From the NCBI RefSeq assembly GCF_007954275.1, contig NZ_VOLT01000004.1, forward strand, positions 248,001 to 312,000: DNA of 64,000 nucleotides, read 5' to 3'. The DNA is from Colwellia demingiae. Lineage in GTDB: Bacteria > Pseudomonadota > Gammaproteobacteria > Enterobacterales > Alteromonadaceae. Shown one piece after another: positions 29,393-38,158 of the stretch. Numbering within the stretch: the stretch's first letter is position 1; every line of letters begins with the position of its first letter. The position numbers and the translations under genes are program-made. Below the pieces are notes generated by a model, which was given only the letters and a program-made list of their open reading frames with translations, made no database searches and had not been told where the DNA came from.

Positions 29393-30593
29393 TAGCTTTT
29401 TTTCCGATGATGACGGTAATCAAAAGACAACCGCGCGTTTAGAGAATTATTACCTGCGTAATTATTCATTAGTATTATGGGGGATATTTATCGGGCTGGT
29501 TGTTTTTGTGTTGTGGGCTTCAAACTTTCGGCTTGACCAAGTGGCACGAGGTACAGGCGAAGTGATTGCCAGTAGCCGTGTACAAATTATTCAATCAGTT
29601 GATGGTGGTGTTATTTCCAATTTATATGTAAAAGAAGGGGATAGCGTTACTGAAGGGCAGGTAATTGCGACATTAGATACCACGCGTATTGGCGCTGCCG
29701 TGAAAGAGGTTGATGCACGCCTTTCTGCACTAAGAGCAAAAGCAGCGCGATTACGAGCAGAAATTCTTGGCAAAAAAACGTTAGTTTTTGCTGATGATTT
29801 ACTGCGTTTTCCAGAACAGATAAAGGTTGAACGTGCTTTATTTGAGCAAAAAAGTACAACGCTGGCTGAAGAGTTAAAGGCTTTAAAAAAAGGGGTAGAT
29901 TTAGCGCGAGAAGAATCTGAATTGATTAAAAAATTATCAGCGTCAGGTGATGTGAATCGTACTGAAGTTATTAGAGCCGCTAGAAGCTTGAATGACAGTG
30001 AAGCCAAATTATTGAATAGAAAAAATACTTACCTTGAAGATGCCGGGGCGGAATTAGCAAAAGCTGAAGATGAAATTGCTCAAAATGTACAAGTGCTAAC
30101 GCAACGTAAACAGCAATTAGAAGATAGTATTTTTAAGGCACTATTACCTGGAATAGTGAAAAATGTTCGCGTAACTACCATCGGCGGTGTACTGCGCGCC
30201 GGGGAAGAGTTAATGCAAATCATTCCTGTGGGTGATGAGTTAATTCTTGAAGCGAAAATTAGTCCTGCAGATATTGCTCAAGTGCGTAAGGGGCTTAATG
30301 CCACTATACGTTTTGACCCGTTCGATTATACTATTTATGGCGGTGTTATTGGGGAGGTCGTTTATGTTAGTGCTGACACCTTAAAAGAAGAAACAGGCCA
30401 AGGTGAAGAGATCTATTATCGTGTGCATGTTTCAACAAAAACAAATCCTGTGACAACGACTTCAGGTAAGATTTTAGATATTTTACCGGGTATGACAGCA
30501 CAGATTGATATTAAAACAAGCGACCGTACAGTGTTGAATTATTTACTGAAACCTTTGCGTAAAACATTGGCAGAATCTTTTGGTGAACGATAA
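29382..30593 (+). CDS. HlyD-family periplasmic adaptor of the type I secretion system
   Basis: The 403-residue protein has one N-terminal membrane helix (about 30-50, LVLWGIFIGLVVFVLWA). A lipoyl/barrel-sandwich half (GTGEVIASSRVQIIQS and DGGVISNLYVKEGDSV) is followed by a long coiled coil (about 105-235). The second lipoyl half and the C-terminal beta-barrel (GMTAQIDI) complete it. This is the membrane-fusion protein that links the ABC motor to TolC. The AGGAG site upstream lies inside the transporter gene. It is the last gene of the operon. Confidence 0.95.
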   Translation: MLFDSFFSDDDGNQKTTARLENYYLRNYSLVLWGIFIGLVVFVLWASNFRLDQVARGTGEVIASSRVQIIQSVDGGVISNLYVKEGDSVTEGQVIATLDTTRIGAAVKEVDARLSALRAKAARLRAEILGKKTLVFADDLLRFPEQIKVERALFEQKSTTLAEELKALKKGVDLAREESELIKKLSASGDVNRTEVIRAARSLNDSEAKLLNRKNTYLEDAGAELAKAEDEIAQNVQVLTQRKQQLEDSIFKALLPGIVKNVRVTTIGGVLRAGEELMQIIPVGDELILEAKISPADIAQVRKGLNATIRFDPFDYTIYGGVIGEVVYVSADTLKEETGQGEEIYYRVHVSTKTNPVTTTSGKILDILPGMTAQIDIKTSDRTVLNYLLKPLRKTLAESFGER

Positions 30594-30776
30594 ATAACTC
30601 TACATGCTATTATTAATTTCGTGTTATTGCCTTATCCCATATGAGGTATTTATATCTGTGACCATTCCCCCAAAGTAGCTGATTACTCCACTAAGAAGAA
30701 CAAAGTTAAAGTTGGTTAACGTATTGCTCGTTTCGAAGAGTAAAATACAATGCTAAAAAATTCTCCATTGCTCAAT

Positions 30777-31052
30777 TTATTTTAGGTAACTCTTTAAAAC
30801 GGAAATAACTTGCTCAACTTCTTCTGCTCTTTCTTCTTGAGTCAAATCGTCGGCACCTAAGTGTTCCCTTAAATGACCTTCTAATACCTCTTTCATGAGT
30901 CCATTAACAGCGCCTTTAATCGCCGCTACCTGTTGTAACACTGCCATGCAGTCTGGCTCACCTTCTAAAACACTTTCTAAAGCAATAGATTGACCTTTTA
31001 TTCGTCTAACGCGACTGAGCAGCTTTTTTTTACTTACTATGGTATGTGACAT
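30777..31052 (-). CDS. RcnR-type nickel/cobalt-responsive repressor (CsoR/RcnR family)
   Basis: With the start at 31052 (GGAAAAGA just upstream) the protein has 91 residues and begins MSHTIVSKKKLLSRVRRIKG. The metal-site residues H3, C35, H60 and H64 are all present. This is the RcnR fingerprint, whereas FrmR-type sensors lack H3 and H64. The fold is a four-helix tetramer that binds a G-tract operator until metal binds. It is divergent from a DmeF-type exporter, with an operator between them. A longer open frame to 31133 exists but would cover the operator. It probably equals DmeR of dmeRF systems. Confidence 0.92.
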   Translation of the reverse strand: MSHTIVSKKKLLSRVRRIKGQSIALESVLEGEPDCMAVLQQVAAIKGAVNGLMKEVLEGHLREHLGADDLTQEERAEEVEQVISVLKSYLK

Positions 31053-31077
31053 TCTTTTCCTTTGTTTGAAAAAACAA

Positions 31078-31096
31078 TATACAGGGGGGTAGTATA
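31078..31096. promoter_or_regulatory. RcnR/DmeR-type operator
   Basis: TATACAGGGGGGTAGTATA has a six-G tract flanked by complementary TATAC/TAC and GTATA arms, the classical RcnR-type operator design (TACT-G6-N-AGTA). It lies between the two divergent starts (31052 and 31159) and can control both. Confidence 0.85.
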
Positions 31097-31158
31097 TTTC
31101 AGGTTTAAAATATATGCTATTTCTAAGTAACATAAAGTAATCAATATTAGGAAGTTCA

Positions 31159-32055
31159 ATGGAAAACGATAGTAGTATTCAATGGGAACATTCTCATAAT
31201 TTCGGTATTGATAATAAACTTCATGAAAATAAAGTCAAAACTGTTTTCTGGTTAACCACAGTGATCATGGTGCTTGAAATTGGTGCTGGTACTTGGTCGG
31301 GTTCTATGGCCCTTCTTGCTGACGGGTGGCATATGGGCACTCATTCTGCAGCATTTTTAATTGCGATTTTCGCTTATTCCTATGCAAAAAAACATGCAAA
31401 CAATAAGGACTTCAGCTTTGGTACTGGTAAAGTCAATTCTTTAGGTGGTTTTGCCAGTGCTATTGCATTAGCAATAGTCGCATTGTTGATGATAGTTGAA
31501 TCGGTTCAAAGGCTATTAGAACCACAATCAATTCATTTTAATGAAGCAATTGTTGTTGCCATTATTGGTTTAGTTGTCAATGTTGCCTCTGTTTTTATTC
31601 TCCATGATGATCATCATGGAGAGCACCACCATCATCACGACCATAATATGAAAGCAGCTTACTTTCATGTACTTGCGGATACACTCACGTCGTTATTAGC
31701 CATTGTTGCTTTATTAGTAGGAAAATATGTCGGTTTAATATGGATGGATCCATTAATGGGGATTGTTGGCGCCATCGTAATCTTACGTTGGTCTTATGGT
31801 TTAATTAAGGATTCTAGTAACATTCTTCTCGATAAATCGGTAAAAAAATCAACGTTAGAACAAATTTCAAAAGCATTAAGCAAAAAAAATACTGTAATTA
31901 ACGATATACATATATGGACAATAGCGACAGCTCACCAAGCTGCAATTCTTAAAGTAACTTCTGCGCAACCACTGAATTCAGATGAATACGAAGGTATTTT
32001 AAAGGAAATATTGCCGCAGCTTTCACATATATCCATTGAAATTTGCCGTGATTAA
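31159..32055 (+). CDS. dmeF: DmeF-type cation diffusion facilitator, cobalt/nickel exporter
   Basis: The 298-residue inner-membrane protein of the CDF family has six membrane helices. It carries the metal-site motifs ADGWHMGTHS (transmembrane 2) and HVLADTLTS (transmembrane 5). A His-rich cytoplasmic loop near 148-164 contains a run of five His. The N-terminal HSHNFG segment is typical of DmeF, which exports Co2+ and Ni2+. The divergent RcnR-type regulator and the operator support that substrate over zinc. The C-terminal cytoplasmic domain (INDIHIWTI) is intact. GGAAG ribosome site near 31150. Confidence 0.92.
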   Translation: MENDSSIQWEHSHNFGIDNKLHENKVKTVFWLTTVIMVLEIGAGTWSGSMALLADGWHMGTHSAAFLIAIFAYSYAKKHANNKDFSFGTGKVNSLGGFASAIALAIVALLMIVESVQRLLEPQSIHFNEAIVVAIIGLVVNVASVFILHDDHHGEHHHHHDHNMKAAYFHVLADTLTSLLAIVALLVGKYVGLIWMDPLMGIVGAIVILRWSYGLIKDSSNILLDKSVKKSTLEQISKALSKKNTVINDIHIWTIATAHQAAILKVTSAQPLNSDEYEGILKEILPQLSHISIEICRD

Positions 32056-32398
32056 AACTCATGACACCGTGGGAGGTCTGATTATAATGATGGCTCCACG
32101 GTTCATTCAAATATCGAAAACCCGTTGTTTTGGTTCGCTAATAAGTGGTGTAAGGGTTTTTATTGCTATAAACAGATATACTATTTCATACGGATGAACT
32201 TATCTTATCCCATGGCTTTTATGAGTAAGGAAAGCCCCACTACTTTTATTTTTTGTAACGCCAGCTTGCTTATTAACATCTGAAATAATAGAGCAAAGAA
32301 CATTGTTCCATCAGCGATATATTGTTGCTTACTACCCAAAATCAGAAAAATAATTTACAGTGCTTATATAAATTTAAATAATAAAAATTATACAAAGC
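32056..32398. other. Intergenic region after dmeF
   Basis: An imperfect inverted repeat (ACCGTGG near 32066 and CCACGGT near 32095) may form the dmeF transcript end, without a T-run. I see no gene in the remaining 300 bases. Confidence 0.35.
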
Positions 32399-33061
32399 AT
32401 GCAAGAACCCAAAAAATCAATTAATTACAACAACCTTTTTATTTATTTTCTTGCCTTTACCAGTGGTTTTTCCATAATGTGTATTGAGCTGTTAGCTGGG
32501 CGAATTCTTGCCCCATTTTTTGGCAGCAGTGTCCATATATGGGGCAGTATCATCACGGTTTTCATGCTCAGTTTAGCGTTAGGTTATTTATTTGGTGGTA
32601 AGCTTTCCACTCGCTCAGCATCACTTACCCGATATGGTGCTATTTTCATTATTGCTGGCCTCACCTTGCTACCAATAGTTACATCAAGTACTTGGTTAAT
32701 GGAAAGTATTTTCTTATCGGTAGAGGATTCCCGTTATGGATCTTTATTAGCCTCAACTGCACTCTTTTTTATACCAACGATTATTTTAGGTATGTTATCC
32801 CCTTACTCGGTAAGATTATTGGTAAGAAACTCTAATGAAAGTGGTCAGGTTGCCGGTAAATTATATTTCGTTTCTACCTTAGGTAGTGCTCTAGGTACCA
32901 TTATTACTTCTTTTTACCTGGTCTTATGGTTTGATATAAATACGATTGTGGTAAGTGTTAGCCTATTACTAAGCTTATTAGGTTTCATCACTATTGTGGT
33001 TGCAAAAATGAACGCAAGTTTATTTAAATCGAAAGCACAACGAGATATTAGTCATGCTTAA
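32399..33061 (+). CDS. Membrane half of a split spermidine-synthase-like protein
   Basis: The 220-residue protein has about six membrane helices and the motif GFSIMCIELLAGRILAPFFG near the N-terminus. It continues with ALGYLFGGKLS and GKLYFVSTLGSALGTI. This is the membrane region that in many bacteria is fused to a spermidine-synthase-like methyltransferase domain in one polypeptide. Here it ends and overlaps the next gene by 8 bases, which supplies the catalytic half. The role is unknown in the family; coupling of a membrane channel or carrier to the enzyme is a guess. Confidence 0.75.
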   Translation: MQEPKKSINYNNLFIYFLAFTSGFSIMCIELLAGRILAPFFGSSVHIWGSIITVFMLSLALGYLFGGKLSTRSASLTRYGAIFIIAGLTLLPIVTSSTWLMESIFLSVEDSRYGSLLASTALFFIPTIILGMLSPYSVRLLVRNSNESGQVAGKLYFVSTLGSALGTIITSFYLVLWFDINTIVVSVSLLLSLLGFITIVVAKMNASLFKSKAQRDISHA

Positions 33062-33992
33062 TTCAGCAGGTAAGCTTATCTACGGCCTTTACTTTTTATT
33101 GGGTATTAGTATTGTCAATAATGCAATGGCTGAAGTTATTCACAGTGAGCGTTCTTTATATCGAAATATTCTGGTGGAAGATAAAGGCGATTTACGTTGT
33201 TTAAAATTTAATGTTAAGAGTAATAAAACGCGGCAAAGTTGTCTCCTTAAAAGCCAGCCACAACGATTAGTTTTTAATTATACCAAACAATTACTCACCG
33301 GTTTATTAGTTAATCCTAAGCCCAAGCGCATTTTGATCATTGGTCTTGGCGGCGGCACAATGTCAAATACCTTGCACCAATTATTGCCTGATAGTTATAT
33401 TGATAATGTGGAAATAGATGAAAGTGTTATTAAAGTAGCTCGACAATACTTTGGCTTTTTAGAAAATGATCAAATAAAAACGTATAGTCAAGACGGTAGG
33501 GTTTTTGTCAAAAGAGCACTATTAAAGAAGCTACAGTACGATTGGATTATACTTGATGCTTTTAACGGTGATTATATTCCAGAGCACTTAATGACCAAAG
33601 AGTATTTAGAAGAAACCAAACGTTTGCTTTCTCCCCAAGGGATACTAACGGCTAATACCTTTTCTTCTAGTAAGTTATATGTCTATGAATCAGCAACTTA
33701 TAAAGCTGTTTTTGGTGATTATTATCAAGTGAGTAATCCTGACAATAGTAATCGAATAATATTAGCTCGTAATAATGGACTCGATGAAAACCTTTATAAA
33801 GAGCAAGCGGCAATAGAGCAAAGTGAAAGTATCACTAAGTTAGCTATTAAATTACTCACCATTGGTGTCGATGCAAAGCAACTTTATAAAAATATAAAAT
33901 CAACTGCTACACATCAAGACTGGCCTGATGATAGTCCAGTACTAACGGATCAATTTTCTCCAGCGAACTTACTTAATATTGATGGTGATTAA
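33054..33992 (+). CDS. Spermidine-synthase-like protein, catalytic half, with signal sequence
   Basis: The 312-residue protein has the Rossmann methyltransferase-type core: the SAM/dcSAM loop LIIGLGGGTMSNTL near 98-111, the acidic DNVEIDES, and DWIILDAFNGDYIPEH. It starts with a hydrophobic stretch (GLYFLLGISIVNNAMA) that looks like a signal peptide or anchor. The catalytic domain may therefore lie outside the cytoplasm, which is odd for an enzyme of this type. Polyamine synthesis cannot be assumed. It overlaps the membrane gene upstream. A MITE-like element begins 11 bases after its stop. Confidence 0.78.
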   Translation: MLNSAGKLIYGLYFLLGISIVNNAMAEVIHSERSLYRNILVEDKGDLRCLKFNVKSNKTRQSCLLKSQPQRLVFNYTKQLLTGLLVNPKPKRILIIGLGGGTMSNTLHQLLPDSYIDNVEIDESVIKVARQYFGFLENDQIKTYSQDGRVFVKRALLKKLQYDWIILDAFNGDYIPEHLMTKEYLEETKRLLSPQGILTANTFSSSKLYVYESATYKAVFGDYYQVSNPDNSNRIILARNNGLDENLYKEQAAIEQSESITKLAIKLLTIGVDAKQLYKNIKSTATHQDWPDDSPVLTDQFSPANLLNIDGD

Positions 33993-34002
33993 TTCTGAAT
34001 TT

Positions 34003-34267
34003 ATACCAAACGGATTATTTTATTGGTCAGCTTAGAGCTACATTAGTGAGCTTAAAACAAGTAAAATGAGTTAAACATAGTTAGTCTATATTTCATTCAT
34101 TTTATGATGTTATCAGTTTGCTAATGAGCTCCTGAAGGGCGAGTTTAAAAGGCTTATAAGCAGCGTTATTGATTTTGACAAGGGAGTAACCATTCTCTTC
34201 AATCAATGCCTTGCCTCTAAGCCTTTTAATTCTCGCTAAGTGTTCAATAAATTAGTCCGATTGGTAT
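34003..34267. mobile_element. MITE-like palindromic element, family 2, copy D (265 bp)
   Basis: The ends are imperfect inverted repeats of about 24 bases (left ATACCAAACGGATTATTTTA; right its diverged complement ending TTGGTAT). An internal core (GCGTTATTGATTTTGACAA, then TTCTCTTCAATCAATGCCTT) is nearly the same as in family 1 copies, although the ends differ. No transposase is encoded. It fills most of the 33993-34443 gap. The rest of that gap (34268-34443) would hold the upp promoter. Confidence 0.8.
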
Positions 34268-34443
34268 TACTACAAAAAGTTGACTATAACTTTTACTGAT
34301 GAGAAATAATTTTCTCGTCAGTAATTACCACTACTCATTTTCTTTGATCTTGCTGACTAAGTAGAGAAATATACTGAAAATCTCTCCAATATCTGACCAA
34401 TTTATGTGAAAATAAGCAAAATTTTTTCATTGGATTATAAAGC

Positions 34444-35070
34444 ATGTCAGTATTCGAAATAAAACACCCACTAGTACAACACAAAATTAGCCTAATGCGC
34501 GCCAAAGACATGAGTACTCGTAGCTTTCGTCAACTATCAGCTGAAGTTGGTTCTTTATTAACTTACGAAGCGACCAAAGGTCTTGAACTGGAAGACTTCC
34601 AAATGGAAGGTTGGGACGGTGAAATTACCGGTCAGCGTCTCGTGGGTAAAAAAGCAACCGTAGTGCCAATTTTACGTGCTGGTATAGGTATGTTGGATGG
34701 TGTATTAGAGTTAATGCCAAGTGCAAAAATTAGTGTAGTAGGTCTTTATCGTGATGAAGAAACGTTAGAGCCCGTCACTTATTTCGAAAAATTAGCGGGT
34801 GATATTGACCAGCGTTTGGCCTTGATTATCGACCCAATGCTAGCTACTGGTGGTTCAATGAATGCTACCATCGACATATTAAAAAAAGCAGGTTGTGTTG
34901 ATATTCGTGCCTTAGTATTAGTTGCTGCTCCAGAAGGTATTGCAAAGGTTCAAAGTGCCCACCCAGATGTAGATATCTATACCGCATCGATTGATGACCA
35001 TTTGAACGAGAGTGGTTATATCATTCCTGGACTTGTCGATGCGGGCGATAAAATATTTGGTACTAAGTAA
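34444..35070 (+). CDS. upp: Uracil phosphoribosyltransferase
   Basis: The 208-residue protein matches full-length Upp: [12 protein letters not shown] at the N-terminus, [13 protein letters not shown], and the PRPP loop [14 protein letters not shown] near 131-144. The uracil-binding [17 protein letters not shown] forms the C-terminus. It converts uracil and PRPP to UMP (salvage). It is followed 56 bases later by uraA, a standard salvage pair, and the two are likely co-transcribed up to the terminator after uraA. Confidence 0.98.
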   Translation: MSVFEIKHPLVQHKISLMRAKDMSTRSFRQLSAEVGSLLTYEATKGLELEDFQMEGWDGEITGQRLVGKKATVVPILRAGIGMLDGVLELMPSAKISVVGLYRDEETLEPVTYFEKLAGDIDQRLALIIDPMLATGGSMNATIDILKKAGCVDIRALVLVAAPEGIAKVQSAHPDVDIYTASIDDHLNESGYIIPGLVDAGDKIFGTK

Positions 35071-35126
35071 AAGCTGCTAGATAGTTGTAAATAAATTAAA
35101 TAATAAATCACTTAATAGGACGCTTT

Positions 35127-36392
35127 ATGTCGGAACCCTCTTTAAATCAAAGCAGCTTCAATCAACCTTCTTGGCGTAGTGCCCTTGCCGGACTGCAAAT
35201 GCTGTTCGTCGCTTTCGGCGCATTGGTATTAATGCCATTAATTACAGGACTAGACCCAAGTGTAGCTTTATTTACTGCGGGTATTGGTACTATCTTGTTT
35301 CAGTTTATTACCAAACAGCAAGTACCATTATTTTTGGCATCTTCTTTTGTTTTTATTGCTCCAATTGCCTACTCAGTACAAACGTGGGGCATTGCGGCAG
35401 CTATGGGTTCTTTATTTGTTACAGGTTTAGTCTATGTATTAATTGCTGGCGTCGTTGCTGTGCGCGGAGCTGGTTTTTTGCATAAGCTAATGCCTCCAGT
35501 AGTAACAGGTCCAATCATAATGGTCATCGGACTTAGTCTAGCGCCAATAGCCGTGAACATGGCTATGGGTAAAACAGGAGATGGTGCTGCTGAACTATTC
35601 CCCTATGCTGATTCATTATTAGTGTCTATGTCAGCATTAATTACTACATTGTTAGTAGCAACCCTAGGTAAAGGTATCTTCCGATTAATTCCGATTATGG
35701 CCGGAGTCTTTGTTGGCTATATTATGGCGTCTGTTATGGGCATGGTTAGTACCGAAGCAATAGCGACTAGTGAGTGGTTTGCAATCCCAAATTTTGTAAC
35801 GCCTGAGTTTAATCTAGCTGCTATTCTTTTCATGCTTCCGATAGCCATTGCACCTGCCATTGAACACGTAGGAGATATTATCGCGATTGGTAGCGTCACC
35901 GGTAAAGATTACACTAAAAATCCAGGTTTACACCGCACACTGTTAGGTGATGGTTTAGCTACCTCTTTAGCTTCGTTATTTGGTGGACCGCCTAATACCA
36001 CTTATTCAGAAGTTACTGGTGCCGTAATGCTCACTAAAATGTTCAATCCTCGTATCATGCTTTGGGCTGCTGCTTTTGCTATTGGTCTAGCATTCGTAGC
36101 TAAATTTGGTATTGCATTACAAACCATTCCAGCGCCAGTTATGGGCGGTATCCTGATTCTGCTTTTTGGTTCAATCGCAGGCGTAGGCATGAACATTCTC
36201 ATAAAAGCTCAAGTAGACCTTGCTGAGCAACGTAATTTGGTGATCGTCTCAACTACACTAGTCTTTGGTATTGGTGGCATGGCTATTGGTAATGATGATT
36301 TCAGTCTAACAGGCATTAGTTTATGTGGCTTAGTCGCCATAGCACTTAATGCAGCTCTTCCAAAAACTCAGCTTGAAGAAGAAAAAAATTAA
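35127..36392 (+). CDS. uraA: Uracil permease (NCS2 family)
   Basis: The 421-residue membrane protein has about 14 hydrophobic segments. It carries the NCS2 motifs including AIEHVGDIIAIGSVTGKDY (the substrate-binding Glu lies here) and FGGPPNTTYSEVTGAV. UraA imports uracil with protons, supplying Upp encoded just upstream. AGGAC precedes the start at a normal distance. A terminator follows 30 bases downstream. Confidence 0.96.
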   Translation: MSEPSLNQSSFNQPSWRSALAGLQMLFVAFGALVLMPLITGLDPSVALFTAGIGTILFQFITKQQVPLFLASSFVFIAPIAYSVQTWGIAAAMGSLFVTGLVYVLIAGVVAVRGAGFLHKLMPPVVTGPIIMVIGLSLAPIAVNMAMGKTGDGAAELFPYADSLLVSMSALITTLLVATLGKGIFRLIPIMAGVFVGYIMASVMGMVSTEAIATSEWFAIPNFVTPEFNLAAILFMLPIAIAPAIEHVGDIIAIGSVTGKDYTKNPGLHRTLLGDGLATSLASLFGGPPNTTYSEVTGAVMLTKMFNPRIMLWAAAFAIGLAFVAKFGIALQTIPAPVMGGILILLFGSIAGVGMNILIKAQVDLAEQRNLVIVSTTLVFGIGGMAIGNDDFSLTGISLCGLVAIALNAALPKTQLEEEKN

Positions 36393-36421
36393 CGAGTACA
36401 TCGTTGTTAATTGAAGTTACT

Positions 36422-36461
36422 AAAGCCCTGCTATGGATAATTAACCGTAGCGGGGCTTTTT
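36422..36461 (+). terminator. upp-uraA terminator
   Basis: AAAGCCCTGCTATGG pairs with CCGTAGCGGGGCTTTT (few mismatches) followed by T residues. It lies 30 bases after the uraA stop. The rest of the 36393-36694 gap shows no gene. Confidence 0.88.
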
Positions 36462-36694
36462 ACTTTTATAGGAGACAGTTTTATCATGTCATCTTTATAG
36501 AGTACTTATTGTTAGTATTTAATTCCCAAGTTGTGAGTAGATTAACTTGAATGACCGTGAAGTTTAATTCACTTACATTCCTCTGTATTTCATATAGTGA
36601 AATGTCATTCCACTTCATAGATATATTGAATAACGCGTAATTCATGTATTATGGATGGATATAGTTTTGGCTAAATAGAAATAAGGGCTTAACA

Positions 36695-37135
36695 ATGAAA
36701 TTTAATGTATATCTTTCTGGTGAAATTCATACCGATTGGCGCGAAAAAATTATTCAAGGTTGCCAAGAAAGTAATTTAAACATCGTCTTTTCTTCGGCAG
36801 TTACTCATCATGAAACGAGTGATAGTGCGGGAGACCACCTTGGTGCAGAAACAGATCAGTTTTGGCGGGATAATAAATCGGCAAAAGTGAACGCCATTAG
36901 AACAAAAACACTTATTGAGCGTTGTGATGTGGCTATTATCCGTTTTGGTGATAAGTACAAGCAATGGAATGCCGCTTTTGATGCGGGTTATTGTGCCGCA
37001 TTAAATAAGCCTTATATTACGTTACATAGTGAAGAGTTAATTCACCCGTTAAAAGAAGTGGACGCAACTGCACAAGCTTGGGCTACATCGGTTGAACAAG
37101 TGATAACAACGTTAAAGTATATCAGTAGCAACTAG
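36695..37135 (+). CDS. YtoQ-family protein
   Basis: The 146-residue protein has the family start KFNVYLSGEIHTDWREKI and segments VTHHETSDSAGDHLG and DVAIIRFGDKYKQWNAAFDAG. These are characteristic of YtoQ proteins, which are related in fold to nucleoside 2-deoxyribosyltransferases. No cellular role is established. AAGGGC precedes the ATG. It is flanked by the uraA terminator and a urea transporter gene on the same strand with a 150-base gap, so it is probably its own unit. Confidence 0.85.
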   Translation: MKFNVYLSGEIHTDWREKIIQGCQESNLNIVFSSAVTHHETSDSAGDHLGAETDQFWRDNKSAKVNAIRTKTLIERCDVAIIRFGDKYKQWNAAFDAGYCAALNKPYITLHSEELIHPLKEVDATAQAWATSVEQVITTLKYISSN

Positions 37136-37285
37136 CTTTAAACGCTAAACTCACTAGCTGATGATAGTTTTAGTGACAATGAATACATAAGGTTAGCCTT
37201 CCTTCATCCTAGCGGTATAGCCGTTAGGGTAAGTCGCAATTTTAGTTGTTACTGTCGATACACCTATTTCGGTCAATAAATATTC

Positions 37286-38158
37286 ATGAATTATCTATTT
37301 GAGCCTTTTGCTAAACGTTTTTTAAGTAGCTCAGCTCAAATCATGTTGCAATCAAACGCGATCACCGGCTTGTTATTTTTGGTAGGTATTGGAGTAAATT
37401 CACCTACGATGTTGCTGGGATGCATACTGGCAATTTCATCGAGTTTAGCTATCGCTAAATTACTTCAGTATGATTCAAACTGCATAAATAAAGGTTTATA
37501 TGGCTTCAATGCTGCATTGGTTGGCCTCGCAGTATTTTCACTTTTACCACTTAGTTTTATATCTCTTGTTTTGGTGCTATTGGGAGGTGCTTTTTCGGCA
37601 CTTATAATGCACTTGATGATAACTAAAATGCCAGATTTTCCAGCATTAACTACGCCCTTTATTCTTTCAATATGGACGGTCGTATTGATTATGGATTCTG
37701 CAGGACTCTCAAGTCCAATGCAGGGACGTTTTACTGGTTCTATATCACCGACACTCATTGATTCTTTACACGGAGTTCTTCGTGGTGTTGGGCAAGTTAT
37801 GTTGCAAGATAACTGGCTTTCAGGCGCTATATTTTGTTGTGCATTATTGTTCAGTTCTTATAAAAAGGCAGTATGGGCAATATTGGGTTCACTCATTGGT
37901 TTACTGGTTGCGACTACTTTTGGTTTTTCTCAAGAGAAAGCAATGATGGGACTTTATGGTTTCAATGGCTGCCTTGTCGCTATCGCACTTGTCGATCGCT
38001 ATCCTAATAAGTATTGGCTTATCATGTTAGCTATTTTATCCTCTGTGGTGTTTACAAGAGTTTTTGAGATGGTAGCCATACCTGCTTTTACTGCGCCGTT
38101 TGTTATGACTACTTGGCTTATGATTGGAGTTGTTAAATTAAAGCCCGATTTTGGTTAA
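37286..38158 (+). CDS. Urea transporter (UT family)
   Basis: The 290-residue membrane protein has the internal duplication of urea channels. Each half carries a GLYGFNAALVG or GLYGFNGCLVA motif and a PALTTPFILSIW or PAFTAPFVMTTW motif that lines the pore. This resembles bacterial urea channels such as that of Desulfovibrio vulgaris and Yersinia Yut. No urease or urea carboxylase gene is in the window. The protein may import external urea for enzymes encoded elsewhere, or pass similar small amides. Single gene. Confidence 0.92.
   Translation: MNYLFEPFAKRFLSSSAQIMLQSNAITGLLFLVGIGVNSPTMLLGCILAISSSLAIAKLLQYDSNCINKGLYGFNAALVGLAVFSLLPLSFISLVLVLLGGAFSALIMHLMITKMPDFPALTTPFILSIWTVVLIMDSAGLSSPMQGRFTGSISPTLIDSLHGVLRGVGQVMLQDNWLSGAIFCCALLFSSYKKAVWAILGSLIGLLVATTFGFSQEKAMMGLYGFNGCLVAIALVDRYPNKYWLIMLAILSSVVFTRVFEMVAIPAFTAPFVMTTWLMIGVVKLKPDFG

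Noticed and set aside
31053-31133. 27-codon extension of the RcnR-type repressor
   Set aside because: It would cover the G-tract operator and lacks family similarity; MSHTI at 31052 carries the metal-binding His3.
37208-37228. Hairpin between ytoQ and the urea transporter (CCTAGCGG / CCGTTAGG)
   Set aside because: It has one mismatch and no T-run; insufficient to call a terminator.
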